Source: Torreya grandis
Taxonomy: Eukaryota > Streptophyta > Pinopsida > Cupressales > Taxaceae
NCBI GenBank assembly: GCA_037957365.1
Contig: JARHVA010000348.1
Location: 5,120,501 to 5,184,500, forward strand
Direction of reading: 5' to 3'
Length of the DNA: 64,000 nucleotides
Shown: positions 62,571 through 64,000 of the stretch, one piece after another
Position numbering within the stretch: position 1 is the stretch's first letter
Layout: every line of letters begins with the position of its first letter
Position numbers and translations under genes: made by a program
The notes under the pieces: model-generated
What the model was told of the DNA's origin: nothing
Database searches by the model: none
The model's input: the letters and a program-made list of their open reading frames with translations, nothing else

Positions 62571-64000
62571 AAACTCAAAATAAATGCTTGTACTAAAATA
62601 TAATGTAGGAAAGCACAACCATGTAGAGGCATGATTACGATTACTTAGATGGTGTGTATATTAATGGTGATGGGTGTTTGTGAGGAAGACTTGGTTGTAT
62701 ACCCTTAGGTCTTACAATGCAACTCATCAATTAAAAATCCAAGTGGCGTAATAAATGGTAGTTAAATGCCAAGTCTAAAGCATATAGGAAGGGTCATGGT
62801 CAACTAGAAAAAATATCCTTCAAGGGTATATCAAGGAAGATATGATTAAATTATAAGGATGCAAGATGACACAAAGGTGATGTATAAATCCTTTGTGAAG
62901 GGAAGACACTCTAAACAAGTGGGCAAGGCTAAGATTTTTTAACATCAAGGACCTAGATAATCCCACATATTAAGTGTAATTCTGGGATAACAAGTGAAGT
63001 ATAAATATCATCCCATGAAGGATATATGCATGAAAATAATAGGATCCTACCTTCCCAAAACATGTTCCCCACTCCTCAAGACCGCTTATAAAGTGATTGG
63101 TCTACTATGAATATTAAGAACTTGTGTGAAAAATTAGATGGCACTAGAATGTAAGAAGATATAAAATGGTATTATAAGACCTCCTACCCTAGTCTAATGG
63201 TCTACCATATGCCAATGGACCTTGTATTTATCATGAGGCCAACTATGGAGTTTGATATTTGATTAGGATAGGAGATGTGCTAAAAAAATCAAGTCTTATG
63301 GTGTGATCAAACTTTTAATATTTGATTTGCCTTCTAACATTCCCTTTTTTAAATCTTTGTAATTTTCTCTTTTCCTCTTCCATACCAATTTGGAAAAAAC
63401 AAAAATGGGTGATTTAGATAACTAACACAAGAGAGCTTACACCTAGTCGTTGAGAGGAAAACCTAAAGACCATTGTGCATAAAAGACTCCTAGACTTTCA
63501 CCACATGAAAAAAGTGCAATGTCAAAACCAACCTAAGTGTGCCTCAAATGAAAATAAATGTAAATATGGAGATCATGGAATATCTATCCATGTAACAAGG
63601 GTAGTATAATGATGATATTATAATAGTGGACCACATGAAGGGATAGCTTTGCTTTAGAAGTGACTAGGCTAAAAGAGGGATTTGGAAATACAAGGAAAAT
63701 GTAGGTCAAATCACTAAAATGGAACCCAAATAAGGGAAACACTATGAAGGGTGCTAATCATGTCACTAAATAAGTTTTACTAACCTAAATAGGGTATATC
63801 ACAATCATTGATAATATAATTCTCTCAAAAGAGGGGGAATGCAAGAATATGTCAAAGAATTACTAGGAAATTAAGGGTAAAGTGTTATAAAAGAAACCTA
63901 AAGGTGATACCTAATATCCACAAGGATAATGGAGGCTGATTGTAAAGTGATTTAAATGTTGAAAATAAGACTCAAATGTGATACCTAAAATCCATAAAGT
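62571..64000. other. Intergenic DNA, no gene seen
   Basis: No reading frame or RNA gene that I can support. Near the edge, GTGATACCTAA.ATCC occurs twice about 78 bp apart (63904 and 63979), possibly the start of another degenerate repeat that continues past the window. Confidence 0.45.

Overview
This is a stretch of plant nuclear DNA from a large, repeat-rich genome. It is very AT-rich, holds nested LTR retrotransposons, and its primer-binding sites are of the plant initiator-tRNA-Met type (TGGTATCAGAGC). A decayed plant mobile domain (PMD) gene lies near the right end. A gymnosperm or another giant-genome seed plant would fit, but the sequence alone does not settle the species. I found no intact host gene, no tRNA, no rRNA and no CRISPR array.

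Layout. (W) 1-2599: the 3' part of a plus-strand LTR element, with duplicated primer-binding sites, a decayed Ty3-type gag, a second decayed acidic reading frame, and a 949-bp 3' LTR bounded by TGATG...CATCA. (Y) 4548-23266: a minus-strand element with 3.3-kb LTRs and a 2.9-kb internal region without recognisable protein (LARD-like). (X) 4690-13884: nested inside the left LTR of Y, a minus-strand array of three 1.85-1.89-kb LTRs alternating with two 1.8-kb internal regions. 23267 to about 36600: AT-rich intergenic DNA with a 29-bp perfect duplication and a 19-bp-period minisatellite. (Z) about 36600-56931: a minus-strand Ty3-like element with LTRs of about 4.9 kb (right copy) and about 6.1 kb (left copy, nested insert excluded). 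Its 3.6-kb internal region carries gag and protease remnants but no RT, RNase H or integrase. (C) 39433-45130: a much younger plus-strand Ty1/copia element of the Tork/Tnt1 type inserted in the left LTR of Z. It has 701/702-bp LTRs, a perfect GAATG target duplication, and gag, protease, integrase, RT and RNase H interrupted by five in-frame stops and one frameshift. 56932-64000: degenerate tandem repeats, the PMD remnant (60028-60590) and featureless AT-rich DNA.

How the parts relate. The order of insertion can be read directly: X lies in an LTR of Y, and C lies in an LTR of Z whose other LTR preserves the empty site. Only C encodes a reverse transcriptase or integrase. W, Y, X and Z look like non-autonomous elements that would have depended on enzymes supplied in trans (inference). 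CpG is plentiful in C and scarce in the older layers, as expected from long-term deamination of methylated cytosine in silenced DNA. The main candidates for undescribed biology are the giant-LTR gag-protease element Z, the three-LTR array X, and a 21-bp (7-codon) repeat in the pol linker of C that shares its sequence motif with the LTRs of C.
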